40,771 nt of DNA from K189A clade bacterium (lineage in GTDB: Bacteria; Pseudomonadota; Gammaproteobacteria; Pseudomonadales; Azotimanducaceae): contig JABBAY010000072.1 of assembly GCA_018607725.1 (NCBI GenBank), forward strand, positions 1 to 40,771. The letters are read 5' to 3'. Positions 1 to 9,336 of this stretch are shown piece after piece. The notes under the pieces were generated by a model. The model saw only the letters and a list, made by a program, of their open reading frames with translations. It ran no database searches and was not told the DNA's origin. The number at the start of each line of letters is the position of its first letter. Positions within the stretch are counted from its first letter, which is position 1. A program made the position numbers and the translations under genes.

Positions 1-2
1 AT

Positions 3-1988
3 ATTGACCCTGTCAATCGCCGGGTGCGTTGCCAAGGTCGGCCCGATATTGGCTATGATATTTTGTCGATCGATATTGGTATCACGCCCGCGGTGATTGA
101 TGTACCCGGAGCCCGTGAAAACGTTATCGCGGTTAAACCCATCAATCGGTTTCTGCATCAATGGCAGGAGTGCCTCGGCCGGATTGCCGCTGGCACAGTC
201 AGGCACATGGCCTTCGTCGGTGGCGGTGCAGGCGGCGTCGAGCTGTGTTTGGCGGTCCAGCATTACCTCACGAGGGTAGCGCCGACACTGAGCCCGCAGC
301 CCATCAGTTTTCACTTGTTCGTCGACCAAGACGTCTTGTTGCCAGATTACACGCCTGCTGTGCAGGCTTTGTTCATTCAGCAACTCGGCCATCGGGGTAT
401 CGAGTTGCACCGAAATTTTCGGGTTGTAGAAGTCCAGCAGAAAACTCTCGTGTCTGCCCGCTCACAGCGCTGCGCTGTGGATGAAATATTTTGGGTGACT
501 TCTGCGGCGGCTCAACCGTGGTTGGCACAGACGCTGCTGGCCACTGATGACAACGGCTTTGTCGAGGTGCGTGATACATTACAAGTCAGCGATTTCGATG
601 ACGTTTTTGCTGTGGGCGATACTGCGCACGTGTTAGCCCATCCACGGCCTAAAGCTGGCGTTTTTGCTGTTCGCCAGGGACCGGTGTTGTACGAAAACAT
701 TCGGCGTCAATTGCTCGGTAAACCCCTGAAGCACTTCGTTCCACAAACCTCTTTTCTGTCGTTGGTATCAACCGGTGACAAGGCAGCCGTGGCGATGAAG
801 TTTGGTAGAAGCGTTTATGGGCGCTGGGTATGGCATTTAAAAGACTGGATCGATCGACGTTTTATGCGCCAGTTTAATGCCTTGCCGCTGATGAAACTCG
901 AGTCGGGTCAGGGCCTGTTGGCTGAAGTTGACCCGCAAATGCAGTGTGGTGGTTGTGGCTCGAAAGTCAGTGCGGATTTGCTGGCAGAAGTGTTGGGTAA
1001 CCTTGATATGCAGGTTGCCGAGCTTGATGATGCCGCGATCTATCGTGCGCCTGTGGGCAAACTGATGTTGCATACGGTAGACGTGTTTAAGGCTTTTATT
1101 GAAGATCCCTATTTGTTGGCCAAGATCGCTGTGAACCATGCGGTCAGTGATATCTATGCCATGGGGGGTGAGGCAGTTACGGCTATGGCCATTGTTACCA
1201 CCCCTTATGCCGCGCCATCGGCCACGCGCCATCTGTTAGAACAGTTGATGCAAGGGGCTTGGGAGCAACTCGAGGAGGAGGGCATTCGTCTTGTGGGTGG
1301 TCACACCACGGAAGGTGCCGAGTTGTCCGTTGGTTTTGCCGTTAATGGTATCGCGGATGAATCCCGACTGTTAAAAAAATCTGGAATGCGACCCGGTCAA
1401 ATACTGATACTGACCAAGCCGCTGGGTACCGGCACCCTATTTGCGGCGGACATGCAGCATCAGGCACGGGGACGTTGGATCGAGGCGGCCTTGCAGGCAA
1501 TGCTGCAGTCGAATGCGGCGGCGGGTGCCATTTTCGGTGCGTTGAGTGAGCAGGGCACAACGACAGCGTCAGCCTGCACGGATATCACGGGCTTTGGGCT
1601 AGCGGGACATTTGTCAGAAATGATGCAAGCATCGCAGGTTAACGTCAGCCTCGACCTTTTGAGCCTGCCGCTGTTGATGGGTAGTCTGACCTGTCTTCAG
1701 GATCTGCAGATCACCAGTACGCTGCATGCTGGCAATGAGCGATCAGTGAAACATATACAGCCACAAGCCCACCCACACTATGCCATGTTGTTTGATCCGC
1801 AGACTTCTGGTGGCTTGCTAGCTTCTGTCGACGCTCACTTGGCGTCGGCGACAATTGAAAAACTGGTCGCGGCAGGTTATTCGAAAGCTTGTATCATTGG
1901 CCGAGTCGAGGCCCTTGAGATGAATTCTGAACAGTCGGGACAACCGTTTATTTCAACCCTGATGCATGGAGAACGTAACGATGCCTAG
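3..1988 (+). CDS. selD: NADH dehydrogenase-like / selenide, water dikinase (SelD) fusion, 5' end cut by the window
   Basis: The C-terminal half is selenide, water dikinase, which makes selenophosphate from selenide and ATP. The N-terminal half is an FAD/NAD(P)-dependent oxidoreductase module of the kind often fused to SelD in proteobacteria. The frame is open to the window edge (the codons before the GTG at 24 read IDPVNRR and fit the family), so the start lies upstream. Counting from that GTG, a nucleotide-binding loop [10 protein letters not shown] is at about 64-73 and the FAD-domain end FAVGDTAH at about 195-202. The SelD domain starts near 300 with CGGCGSK at 308-314. By family alignment C311 and K314 match the catalytic Cys17 and Lys20 of E. 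coli SelD, and S313 replaces Cys19. The stop overlaps the next gene by 8 bp. No selenocysteine codon is evident here. Confidence 0.93.
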   Translation: MDPVNRRVRCQGRPDIGYDILSIDIGITPAVIDVPGARENVIAVKPINRFLHQWQECLGRIAAGTVRHMAFVGGGAGGVELCLAVQHYLTRVAPTLSPQPISFHLFVDQDVLLPDYTPAVQALFIQQLGHRGIELHRNFRVVEVQQKTLVSARSQRCAVDEIFWVTSAAAQPWLAQTLLATDDNGFVEVRDTLQVSDFDDVFAVGDTAHVLAHPRPKAGVFAVRQGPVLYENIRRQLLGKPLKHFVPQTSFLSLVSTGDKAAVAMKFGRSVYGRWVWHLKDWIDRRFMRQFNALPLMKLESGQGLLAEVDPQMQCGGCGSKVSADLLAEVLGNLDMQVAELDDAAIYRAPVGKLMLHTVDVFKAFIEDPYLLAKIAVNHAVSDIYAMGGEAVTAMAIVTTPYAAPSATRHLLEQLMQGAWEQLEEEGIRLVGGHTTEGAELSVGFAVNGIADESRLLKKSGMRPGQILILTKPLGTGTLFAADMQHQARGRWIEAALQAMLQSNAAAGAIFGALSEQGTTTASACTDITGFGLAGHLSEMMQASQVNVSLDLLSLPLLMGSLTCLQDLQITSTLHAGNERSVKHIQPQAHPHYAMLFDPQTSGGLLASVDAHLASATIEKLVAAGYSKACIIGRVEALEMNSEQSGQPFISTLMHGERNDA

Positions 1989-3675
1989 CACCATGAGTTA
2001 TGCCAGTGGTACCAGCCAGCAACCCCTGCTGGGGTTGACGATCGGTGCGCAGTTTGACGAGATTGTCGCTGCCTACCCCGAGCGTCCAGCGATTGTATCG
2101 ATTCACCAGGATATCCGTTTGACCTACGCTGAGCTGGCGCAGGCAGTGAATACACTGGCGCGAGCGTTAATGTCAGTGGGCTTGGGTAAGGGCGAGCGCA
2201 TCGGTATCTGGTCACCAAATAATCTGGAATGGTTGATTACCCAATATGCGAGCGCCAAAGTCGGCGCCATTCTGGTGACCATCAATCCGGCTTATCGCGT
2301 TCATGAGCTGGATTATGTTTTAAAGCAATCGGGTTGCAAGGCTCTCGTGTTGCAGAATCAATTCAAGACTTCTGACTATGCAGCGATGACGCTGTCGTTA
2401 TGCCCGGAGCTCAATCATTGCGCGGCGGGAAACCTGCAGTCTGAGAAGTTTCCAGATTTGACCACAGTGATTTCTTTGTCCAGTAGCCCTATTGCTGGGA
2501 TATTCGATTGGGCTGATTTGCTCAGTACCGCCTCGTCGGTGAGTGCGGCACAATTAACGGCACGCCAAGCCGAGCTGGATATGGACGACCCCATTAATAT
2601 TCAATATACCAGCGGTACCACAGGGTTCCCCAAGGGGGCCTGCCTCAGTCACCATAATATTTTGAACAATGGCTTCTTCGTCGCTCGAACTATGAATTTT
2701 ACTGAGCATGATCGTCTGGTGGTGCCGGTGCCTCTGTACCATTGTTTTGGCATGGTGATGGCGAATCTGGGTTGCCTGACCCACGCCGCGTGTCTCATTT
2801 ATCCCAGCGAGAGTTTTGAGCCAGAAGCGGTGTTACAGGCCGTCCAGGCGGAAGCCGCCACTGCACTGTATGGCGTGCCGACCATGTTCATCGCAGAACT
2901 GGCATTGACTAACTTTTCAACCTTTGATCTCAGTTCGTTGCGAACCGGCGTGATGGCCGGTGCGCCTTGTCCGGTATCGACCATGAATCAGGTCAATACA
3001 TTGATGCATATGACGGAAGTGGAAATCGCCTATGGCATGACTGAAACCAGTCCTGTGAGTTTTCAGACGCGAACCGACTCGCCCCTCGACAAGCGGGTCA
3101 GTACTGTGGGGTTGGTACATCCCCATGTGGAAGTAAAAATTATTGATCAAGACACTGGCAAAACGTGCCCGCTAAACCAGATGGGTGAGCTCTGTACTCG
3201 TGGCTACAGTGTGATGCTGGGTTACTGGCAGAATCCAGAGGCTACTGCCGGGGCGATCGATAGCCGTGGCTGGATGCATACTGGCGACATCGCCGTGATG
3301 GACGATGATGGCTATGTGAATATTGTTGGACGCATCAAAGACATGATTGTGCGGGGTGGTGAGAATGTGTATCCGCGCGAGATCGAAGAGTTCTTGATGA
3401 CTCACCCGGCGGTCGCCGCGGTCCAGGTAACCGGCGTTCCTGACTCTAAGTTCGGTGAGGAGATCGTCGCTTGGGTGGCGCTCAAGGAGGGTCAGCAACT
3501 GGATGATGAAGCGCTTAAGGCTTTTTGTCGAGGCACCATCGCTCACTATAAGGTGCCCCGCTATGTGCGCTTTACCGACGACTTTCCGATGACAGTGACG
3601 GGTAAGGTGCAGAAATTCAAGATGCGCGAAGTCAGTATGCAGGAGCTGGGTCTGCAGGAGCAGCAGACTGCCTGA
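1981..3675 (+). CDS. Acyl-CoA synthetase (AMP-binding, FadD/ACSF2-like)
   Basis: Activates a fatty or other carboxylic acid to its acyl-CoA through an acyl-AMP intermediate. The P-loop-like motif [11 protein letters not shown] is at about residues 209-219, followed by YGMTETSP, the hinge region [17 protein letters not shown] and a C-terminal catalytic lysine in TGKVQKFK. The length, 564 aa, is typical. A longer frame begins at ATG 1966, but GGAG at 1968-1971 sits at proper spacing before the ATG at 1981, so I chose 1981. It overlaps the selD stop by 8 bp, which suggests translational coupling with an unrelated function. The C-terminal pattern resembles medium-chain ACSF2-type ligases more than classical FadD, but the substrate cannot be read from the sequence. 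Confidence 0.92.
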   Translation: MPSTMSYASGTSQQPLLGLTIGAQFDEIVAAYPERPAIVSIHQDIRLTYAELAQAVNTLARALMSVGLGKGERIGIWSPNNLEWLITQYASAKVGAILVTINPAYRVHELDYVLKQSGCKALVLQNQFKTSDYAAMTLSLCPELNHCAAGNLQSEKFPDLTTVISLSSSPIAGIFDWADLLSTASSVSAAQLTARQAELDMDDPINIQYTSGTTGFPKGACLSHHNILNNGFFVARTMNFTEHDRLVVPVPLYHCFGMVMANLGCLTHAACLIYPSESFEPEAVLQAVQAEAATALYGVPTMFIAELALTNFSTFDLSSLRTGVMAGAPCPVSTMNQVNTLMHMTEVEIAYGMTETSPVSFQTRTDSPLDKRVSTVGLVHPHVEVKIIDQDTGKTCPLNQMGELCTRGYSVMLGYWQNPEATAGAIDSRGWMHTGDIAVMDDDGYVNIVGRIKDMIVRGGENVYPREIEEFLMTHPAVAAVQVTGVPDSKFGEEIVAWVALKEGQQLDDEALKAFCRGTIAHYKVPRYVRFTDDFPMTVTGKVQKFKMREVSMQELGLQEQQTA

Positions 3676-3704
3676 GGGGTTAGTCGCTGGCATAGTGATC
3701 CCGG

Positions 3705-3733
3705 TTAAAGCACAGCGCGTAATTGTGTATACT
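3705..3733 (+). promoter_or_regulatory. Candidate sigma70 promoter for hemH
   Basis: A TATACT hexamer (3728-3733, five of six consensus bases) lies 17 bp after TTAAAG (3705-3710, a weak -35). It is 115 bp upstream of the hemH ATG, with an 11-bp tandem array between the two. This is consensus matching only. Confidence 0.35.
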
Positions 3734-3768
3734 TCGCGCTCGCGAGCCCGCCCCGGTAGCACGGCGCT

Positions 3769-3812
3769 ACCAATGCGCGACCAATGCGCGACCAATGCGC
3801 TACCAATGCGCG
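3769..3812 (+). repeat. 11-bp tandem repeat, four copies, in the hemH leader
   Basis: Four back-to-back copies of ACCAATGCGCG occur at 3769, 3780, 3791 and 3802. The third copy ends in T instead of G. The array lies between the candidate promoter and the hemH ribosome site, so it would be in the 5' untranslated part of the transcript. No stem-loop is obvious. Confidence 0.9.
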
Positions 3813-3848
3813 AACAAGCCAGCAATAAGACAGGAATCAGGCAGACCT

Positions 3849-4865
3849 ATGAACGGAATTTTATTGATCAACCTCGGATCGCCGAAAAGCCTCGAGCTCA
3901 AGTCAGTGCGGGCCTATCTGAAAGAGTTCTTGTCGGACGACTTGGTGATCGACCTGCCCAAGATTGCCCAGCAATTGTTGGTCAATCTGATTATCGTGCC
4001 CTTTCGATCCAGCAAGACCCTGCATGCTTACAGCACCGTATGGACCGATGCAGGCTCGCCCCTGATTGTTGGGACGATGGCCATGGCCAAGGCGCTGGCG
4101 GTGCGAACCGATCAGCCTGTAGAAGTGGCCATGCGCTATCAGGAACCCTCGGTTCGAGATGCACTGGCGCGATTGGTGGCGCTCGGTTGCGATGAGATCA
4201 GTGTGTTGCCCCTATATCCGCATTATGCCATGTCCACCTCGCTGACGACCCGTCTTGCGGTCGAGGCTGAGGTCGAGTTGTTACCCGCCAAGCCCAAGCT
4301 ATCATTCACCGACTCATTTTATGCTGATGCTGGCTACATCAAGGCGCTTGCAGAGCGAATCAAGGCAGACCTGCCCACCGATTATGATTACTTGCTGTTC
4401 AGTTACCACGGCCTGCCGGAGCGGCACCTGGTCAAGACGGATCCGACGGGTAGCCATTGTATGAAGACCGATGATTGCTGTCAGGTGGACTGTGCAGCCC
4501 GGCCCTACTGCTATAAGGCACAAGTGCTGCAGACCGCAGCATTATGTGCGCAGTATCTGGATTTATCGGCAGACAAATGGGGCGTTGCCTTTCAGTCTCG
4601 TATTGGGCCCGGTTGGCTTCAACCCTTTACCGACGAGGTGGTCAAGGCCTTGCCGAGCCAGGGGCATAAGAACATCGCGGTGGTCTGTCCTTCGTTTGTC
4701 GCTGATTGTCTGGAGACGCTGGAAGAAGTTAACCTGCGGGCTCGAGAAGATTTTATCGAAGCCGGCGGCGAGCACTTCACCTATATCCCTTGTCTGAACG
4801 AAGACAGTCTGTGGATTGATTACTTGGAAAGTTTGTTGGTGCCCACAGGGTTTAGCGCCAACTGA
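3849..4865 (+). CDS. hemH: Ferrochelatase
   Basis: Inserts Fe2+ into protoporphyrin IX, the last step of protoheme synthesis, usually at the cytoplasmic face of the inner membrane. The protein of 338 aa opens with NGILLINLGSP, the standard HemH N-terminus. It carries the active-site histidine motif SYHGLPERH, a cysteine-rich stretch after DPTGSHC that is common in gammaproteobacterial HemH, SRIGPGWLQPFT, and the acidic motif DCLETLEE. I chose ATG 3849 because homology begins exactly there. The frame is open further upstream to 3723 but runs through the 11-bp repeat array. It is preceded by a 173-bp leader and followed 65 bp later by an ABC exporter on the same strand. Confidence 0.96.
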   Translation: MNGILLINLGSPKSLELKSVRAYLKEFLSDDLVIDLPKIAQQLLVNLIIVPFRSSKTLHAYSTVWTDAGSPLIVGTMAMAKALAVRTDQPVEVAMRYQEPSVRDALARLVALGCDEISVLPLYPHYAMSTSLTTRLAVEAEVELLPAKPKLSFTDSFYADAGYIKALAERIKADLPTDYDYLLFSYHGLPERHLVKTDPTGSHCMKTDDCCQVDCAARPYCYKAQVLQTAALCAQYLDLSADKWGVAFQSRIGPGWLQPFTDEVVKALPSQGHKNIAVVCPSFVADCLETLEEVNLRAREDFIEAGGEHFTYIPCLNEDSLWIDYLESLLVPTGFSAN

Positions 4866-4930
4866 TTCTCTGCGCTTTCGCTTTTGCCAACATCACTCGC
4901 GCATAATACCTCGCTGCATGGAAATCCTGC

Positions 4931-6712
4931 ATGACTGATTTATCTCCCGCACCGCAGAAACGGGTAAAAACCCTGCGTCCTTTGAGCATGCTGGTGCCGT
5001 TTATAGCGCCGTATAAAGGCACCTTGTTGCTGGCAATGATTGCCTTGCTGGTGTCCTCCGCGGCATTGCTGGCGATGCCCATGGCGGTGCGCAATGTGAT
5101 TGATCATGGTTTTTCGGCGGCAGATGCAGCGAACGTTAATCGTTACTTCTTTGTGTTGTTGTTGTTTGCACTGATCATCGGCTTTTTTGGAGCAGCCAGG
5201 GCCTATTTCGTCAACTGGCTGGGTGAGCGCGTGGTCGCTGATCTTCGTGATCAGGTATTCCGGCATGTGATTCGGATGGATCCGACGTTTTTTGAAGTCA
5301 CGCGCGTGGGCGAAGTGTTGTCACGGCTCACCGCCGATACGACACTGATTCAGTCCATCTCAGGCGTGGGCATCTCGATTGTACTGCGTTCTTCTATTCA
5401 GTTTGTCGGCGCGCTGGCGTTGCTCGCCTATACTAATGTGCAGTTAATGGGGCTGTTGGTGATAGTGTTGCCGTTGGTGATAGTGCCAATACTATTGATT
5501 GGCCGCTGGGTCAGGCGGCTGTCGAAGGACACGCAGGATCGAGTGGCGGATGCTAGCGGCCACGCCGAAGAAATTCTGAATGCGGTAGAAATTGTGCAGG
5601 CTTTCACTGCCGAGGAGCTGGAAAGCCAACGATTTGGCAGCGCGGTAGAGTCGAGTTTTCGCGTCGCGGTCCGCCGAATCCGAGTTCGAGCATTACTCAC
5701 CACAGTCGGCACCAGTGGTGTCTTTGGCGCGTTGATCTTTGTGCTCTGGGTGGGTGCCAAGGCGGTTTTGGATGGTGAGCTTTCCGGTGGCGAACTGGGT
5801 CAGTTCGTGCTTTACGCCATCTTTGTCGGTGCCTCTGCGGCGGCCTTAAGTGAGTTCTGGGGTGAGGTTCAGCGTGCCTCCGGGGCGATGGAGCGTATCG
5901 CGGAATTGCTGCAGGTGGTCCCGGCGATTCAGTCGCCCAGTGAGCCCTTGGTATTGCCCGCGACCATTGATGGTCGGGTGAGTTTTGAGGCCGTCGATTT
6001 CAGTTATCCGTCGCGCCCGAGTGAACTGGCGCTGAATGGCTTTAATTTGACGATCGCAGCGGGCGAAAACATCGCCTTTGTGGGCCCCTCTGGTGCGGGC
6101 AAGAGTACCCTGTTTCAGCTGTTGTTGCGGTTCTATAACACCGGCGCCGGACGCATCCTGATCGATGACATTGATATTTCCCTGGCTGACCCTGAAGCGA
6201 TTCGTCGTTGTCTTGGCATAGTGCCGCAAGAGACCACCATCTTTGGCGCCACTGCTGCAGAAAATATTCGTTTTGGTAAACCTGGGGCCAGCTTGGAAGA
6301 AATCCGTGCCGCGGCCAAGGCGGCTTCGGCTGACGAGTTTATCGATAATTTGCCTCAAGGTTATGACACTTTTCTCGGTGAGAAGGGTGCACGCCTGTCG
6401 GGTGGGCAGAAGCAACGCATTGCCATCGCTCGAGCTGTGTTAAGAGACCCGAAAATATTACTGCTGGATGAGGCCACCAGTGCCTTGGACGCTGAAAGCG
6501 AGCGCCTGGTGCAAACGGCCCTTGAGCGCTTGCAGCAAAATCGAACCACTATGGTGATCGCACATCGTCTGGCGACGGTCCTTAAGGCAGATCGGATTGT
6601 CGTACTGGAGGCCGGTCAGATTCAGGATGTCGGCACCCATGGGGCGTTGCTCAAGCGCAACGCGCTGTATGCTCGCATGGTCCAGTTGCAATTTGGTGAC
6701 GCGGGCGTCTGA
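4931..6712 (+). CDS. ABC exporter, fused transmembrane and ATPase domains (MsbA-like)
   Basis: A half-transporter of 593 aa that should work as a homodimer in the inner membrane. An N-terminal six-helix exporter domain (about 20-320) is followed by an ATPase domain with Walker A GPSGAGKST (385-393), signature LSGGQ (489-493), Walker B ILLLDE (509-514) and the H-loop histidine near 545. The sequence style fits the lipid/multidrug MsbA-like group often labelled plainly as ABC transporter. It lacks the N-terminal peptidase of bacteriocin exporters. The start ATG follows a short 65-bp gap after hemH and may share its transcript. The substrate is unknown. It converges with the esterase gene, with 32 bp between the stops. 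Confidence 0.93.
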   Translation: MTDLSPAPQKRVKTLRPLSMLVPFIAPYKGTLLLAMIALLVSSAALLAMPMAVRNVIDHGFSAADAANVNRYFFVLLLFALIIGFFGAARAYFVNWLGERVVADLRDQVFRHVIRMDPTFFEVTRVGEVLSRLTADTTLIQSISGVGISIVLRSSIQFVGALALLAYTNVQLMGLLVIVLPLVIVPILLIGRWVRRLSKDTQDRVADASGHAEEILNAVEIVQAFTAEELESQRFGSAVESSFRVAVRRIRVRALLTTVGTSGVFGALIFVLWVGAKAVLDGELSGGELGQFVLYAIFVGASAAALSEFWGEVQRASGAMERIAELLQVVPAIQSPSEPLVLPATIDGRVSFEAVDFSYPSRPSELALNGFNLTIAAGENIAFVGPSGAGKSTLFQLLLRFYNTGAGRILIDDIDISLADPEAIRRCLGIVPQETTIFGATAAENIRFGKPGASLEEIRAAAKAASADEFIDNLPQGYDTFLGEKGARLSGGQKQRIAIARAVLRDPKILLLDEATSALDAESERLVQTALERLQQNRTTMVIAHRLATVLKADRIVVLEAGQIQDVGTHGALLKRNALYARMVQLQFGDAGV

Positions 6713-6744
6713 CATCAAGGTTGGGGCTGCGCGCTGCAGCGGCA

Positions 6745-7668
6745 CTAATCTCGCCAAAGCCAGCGCAAGGTGTCGGCAAACAATGCGCCGCCGTGGTGCA
6801 GATTATGGCCGCCATCGCCGTAGGCGAACTGATAGTCATAACCAGCCCAATCGAAGGCGCTGGCCATCATCTGATTCGCTAATGACCAATCACCGAAAGG
6901 CGATTTGACGTCATGCTGGCCACTTTGTAGAAACACGCGCAAGGGCTTGCGGGCATGAGTTCGAATCAATGAGGGGTAATTATGACCGCCCCAGATATCC
7001 GTATAGGATCCACAATGGCTGATCACCCGCTGACACTGGTCAGGGAAGTGCCAGGCAGCATTGAAGGCCGCGATCCCACCGCTGCTGATGCCACAGAGCG
7101 TTCGGTCAACGGGCTGGCGACTGCACGCAAAGCCCAATTGGGTCTCGGCCCAGGAAAAAATTTCGTCGAATAGAAATTCACCGTAGCGTCCACTGAGCTG
7201 ATCATACTCAAGGCTGCGCTGTGATTGTTGGTGATTGTAGGAGGCGATAGGTCCCTGGACCGGATGATCGGGCTGGCCCGGATTAATGAATATGGCCACA
7301 GTGGCCTTGATGTGGCCAAGGCTAAACAAGCTATCGAGCACCTGAGTGGCTCGCACCGGGCCTTGGCGGCCTAAGTACCAGGCGCCATCATTGAAACAGA
7401 TTACTTGGGGTGGAGTAGAACCATCGCAGCCAGGGGTTTGATAAAGCCACAGGTCTCGAGTGGTGCCGGGGTAGGCCGAGGACTGGTAGGCGGGTGTTTT
7501 TTGGACCAGACCGGCGATCACGTCGGTTGCGGGAAATGCTTCCGCACAAGGGTGGTAGGCGGCATCCCAAGCTGGATCGTTGACGACGCCATTGTGTCGG
7601 CCATTAACCTCTGCGGCGACGATCTGGTCTAAACCGAGTTGCACGAGTGTTGCAGGATTCATTGGCAT
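6745..7668 (-). CDS. Enterochelin-esterase-like / esterase-D family hydrolase
   Basis: A serine hydrolase of the alpha/beta fold, 307 aa, related to Fes and esterase D. The nucleophile elbow is GISSG (193-197, Ser195), and a probable catalytic histidine is in GDGGHN near the C-terminus. There is an Asp-rich strand around FNDGAW (92-97). No signal peptide is visible, so a cytoplasmic location is likely. Enterochelin-type esterases open siderophore esters, but there is no siderophore biosynthesis or uptake gene in the window, so the substrate is open. A second in-frame ATG lies 6 bp inside, and no strong ribosome site decides between them. Confidence 0.8.
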   Translation of the reverse strand: MPMNPATLVQLGLDQIVAAEVNGRHNGVVNDPAWDAAYHPCAEAFPATDVIAGLVQKTPAYQSSAYPGTTRDLWLYQTPGCDGSTPPQVICFNDGAWYLGRQGPVRATQVLDSLFSLGHIKATVAIFINPGQPDHPVQGPIASYNHQQSQRSLEYDQLSGRYGEFLFDEIFSWAETQLGFACSRQPVDRTLCGISSGGIAAFNAAWHFPDQCQRVISHCGSYTDIWGGHNYPSLIRTHARKPLRVFLQSGQHDVKSPFGDWSLANQMMASAFDWAGYDYQFAYGDGGHNLHHGGALFADTLRWLWRD

Positions 7669-7705
7669 GCAGTTAGTTCCGGCGTTAGTTGTCAGGTCAC
7701 TTGTT

Positions 7706-7755
7706 AGTAGCGTAGATCAGTAGCGTAGATCAGTACTGTAGATCAGTACCGTAGG
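7706..7755 (+). repeat. 13-bp tandem repeat, about four copies
   Basis: Copies of AGTAGCGTAGATC start at 7706 and 7719 (identical). A variant copy starts at 7732 (AGTACTGTAGATC) and a partial one at 7745. The array lies in the 211-bp divergent gap between the esterase (minus) and the PhyH oxygenase (plus), so it could affect either promoter. Nothing else recognisable is in the gap. Confidence 0.9.
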
Positions 7756-7879
7756 CAGCGCTCAAATAGAGGTTAGCCTAGCAGCGAATTGAGTCCGGGG
7801 GTAGGCAGGTGACTTAACTTTCGCTGAGCAACTGTGGCATGATTAGACCATTCGAACGCCACAGCGAAGCCAGCAGCCT

Positions 7880-8803
7880 ATGCAGCAAATTGCCTCCCAG
7901 CGATATACCCCGGAACACGTGCAACAGTGGCGTGATGAGGGCTTCGCAATCATTCCCGACTTCTTTAGCGCCGCAGAAATCGCCCCTATTTATGCCGAGT
8001 ACGAGCGTATCTATGGTACTCACGCCGATCAAACCGCCAAGGCAATGATGGGTGGCGCTGAAGATGAGCAGGCCGCGGCATTTCGTCAGCTGCAATTCAA
8101 AAATATCGATAACTTTCCCTTTGATGCGGCCCCAGAGATGAACTTGATTTCCCTGCATCCGGCGTTGATAGACTTTGCCAGCGCCGTGTTGGGCGTTGAT
8201 TCGGTGCACTTGTACCAGTCGCATACATGGGCCAAATATACTGGTGAAACCAATTACGAGCAGGCTCACCATTGTGATTTTGGCAACCACACGTTATTGG
8301 TTCCCTCCGAGGCTGCGGCGTTGCGCACTGTAGATTTTATTCTCTACATTACCGATGTTACAGACGCGCTCGGTGCGCTGCATTACGTCCCCAAGCCCGC
8401 TGCCGCACAGGTGTTGAAGCCCGGTGCAGTGGCGGTTTCGGCAGAGCTGCAAGGGGCGCTGTTAAGCCGCGAAAAATCCGCGGCGGCCCCGGCGGGTACG
8501 CTAGTGGCCCACAGTATCGATACGTTTCACCGAGGCACGAATCTGACCCTTGAAAATGGCTATCGCTACACCATGACCGCAGGCTATAAAGCTGCGGGCA
8601 ATGAGCTTATTGGTTATCACGTGTGGCAGGACAGTGCTGGCAGAAACTGGTCTGGAATTTTTGACCATGCATCACCGCAACAGTTAGCTTGTTTGGGGAT
8701 ACCCTTGCCGGGCGATGCCTACTGGACGCTGCGTACTTTGAAGCTCTGTCAGGCTCGTTGGCCCGGCTGGGATATGCGAGCTTATTTCGCCGCCCATTCA
8801 TGA
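7880..8803 (+). CDS. Phytanoyl-CoA dioxygenase (PhyH) family oxygenase
   Basis: A non-heme Fe(II)/2-oxoglutarate oxygenase of 307 aa. The iron ligands are visible as H131-x-D133 (in HHCDFGN) and the distal H217 in TFHRGTN, with R218 placed to bind 2-oxoglutarate. Family members hydroxylate phytanoyl-CoA, ectoine, quorum-sensing molecules or natural products, so the substrate cannot be assigned. The stop overlaps the ATG of the gluconokinase gene (ATGA), which implies translational coupling. A second PhyH protein of similar opening sequence (T-x-x-x-V-QQWRD-G) is encoded at 22790-23824. Confidence 0.87.
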   Translation: MQQIASQRYTPEHVQQWRDEGFAIIPDFFSAAEIAPIYAEYERIYGTHADQTAKAMMGGAEDEQAAAFRQLQFKNIDNFPFDAAPEMNLISLHPALIDFASAVLGVDSVHLYQSHTWAKYTGETNYEQAHHCDFGNHTLLVPSEAAALRTVDFILYITDVTDALGALHYVPKPAAAQVLKPGAVAVSAELQGALLSREKSAAAPAGTLVAHSIDTFHRGTNLTLENGYRYTMTAGYKAAGNELIGYHVWQDSAGRNWSGIFDHASPQQLACLGIPLPGDAYWTLRTLKLCQARWPGWDMRAYFAAHS

Positions 8804-9288
8804 TTATTGTGGTCTATGGTGTCAGCGGCAGCGGTAAAACTACTGTAGGGCGATTGTTGGCTGAACAGTTGAATTGGTCGTTTTTGGACGCTGATGATTT
8901 TCACCCTGCCGCCAATATCGATAAGCTGCGTTCAGGCACACCCCTGACCGATGCAGATCGCTGGCCTTGGCTTGAGGTGCTTGCGCAAAAAATAATTGTG
9001 TTACAGGCGCAAGGTCGCAGTGCTGTATTGGCCTGCTCAGCACTGAAGCCGACTTATCGGACGCAGTTAGGCGTCGATGAATCCACAGTCCGATCTGTGT
9101 GGCTTAGGGGCAGCCTTGAAGTTATTCAAGCGCGACTAGGTCAACGTCAACATGCATTTATGGCGACCAGTTTGCTGCAGAGCCAGTTAGCCACGCTGCA
9201 ACCGTCTAGTGATAGTTTAGTTGTTGATATTGCCGAGTTGCCTGAGAAAATCTGTCAGCAGATTATTGATGATCTGGGATTGGGCTGA
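8800..9288 (+). CDS. gntK: Gluconokinase (thermoresistant type)
   Basis: Phosphorylates D-gluconate to 6-phosphogluconate with ATP, feeding the Entner-Doudoroff or pentose phosphate routes. The 162-aa protein has the P-loop GVSGSGKTT near its N-terminus, the substrate motif DADDFHP, and ACSALKPTYR, all typical of GntK. I chose ATG 8800 because homology starts at MIIVVYGVSGSGK and the codon overlaps the PhyH stop by 4 bp. A longer open frame upstream runs inside the PhyH gene and is not supported. No gluconate permease is in the window. The coupling to an oxygenase gene is unusual for GntK. Confidence 0.93.
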   Translation: MIIVVYGVSGSGKTTVGRLLAEQLNWSFLDADDFHPAANIDKLRSGTPLTDADRWPWLEVLAQKIIVLQAQGRSAVLACSALKPTYRTQLGVDESTVRSVWLRGSLEVIQARLGQRQHAFMATSLLQSQLATLQPSSDSLVVDIAELPEKICQQIIDDLGLG

Positions 9289-9336
9289 CAAACTGCAGCA
9301 GAAGGCCGCGGATCTAGAGCAGGTAACGATTCAATG

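Noticed and set aside
3172..3825. 217-codon minus-strand frame
   Set aside because: It is antisense to the acyl-CoA ligase and runs through the 11-bp array.
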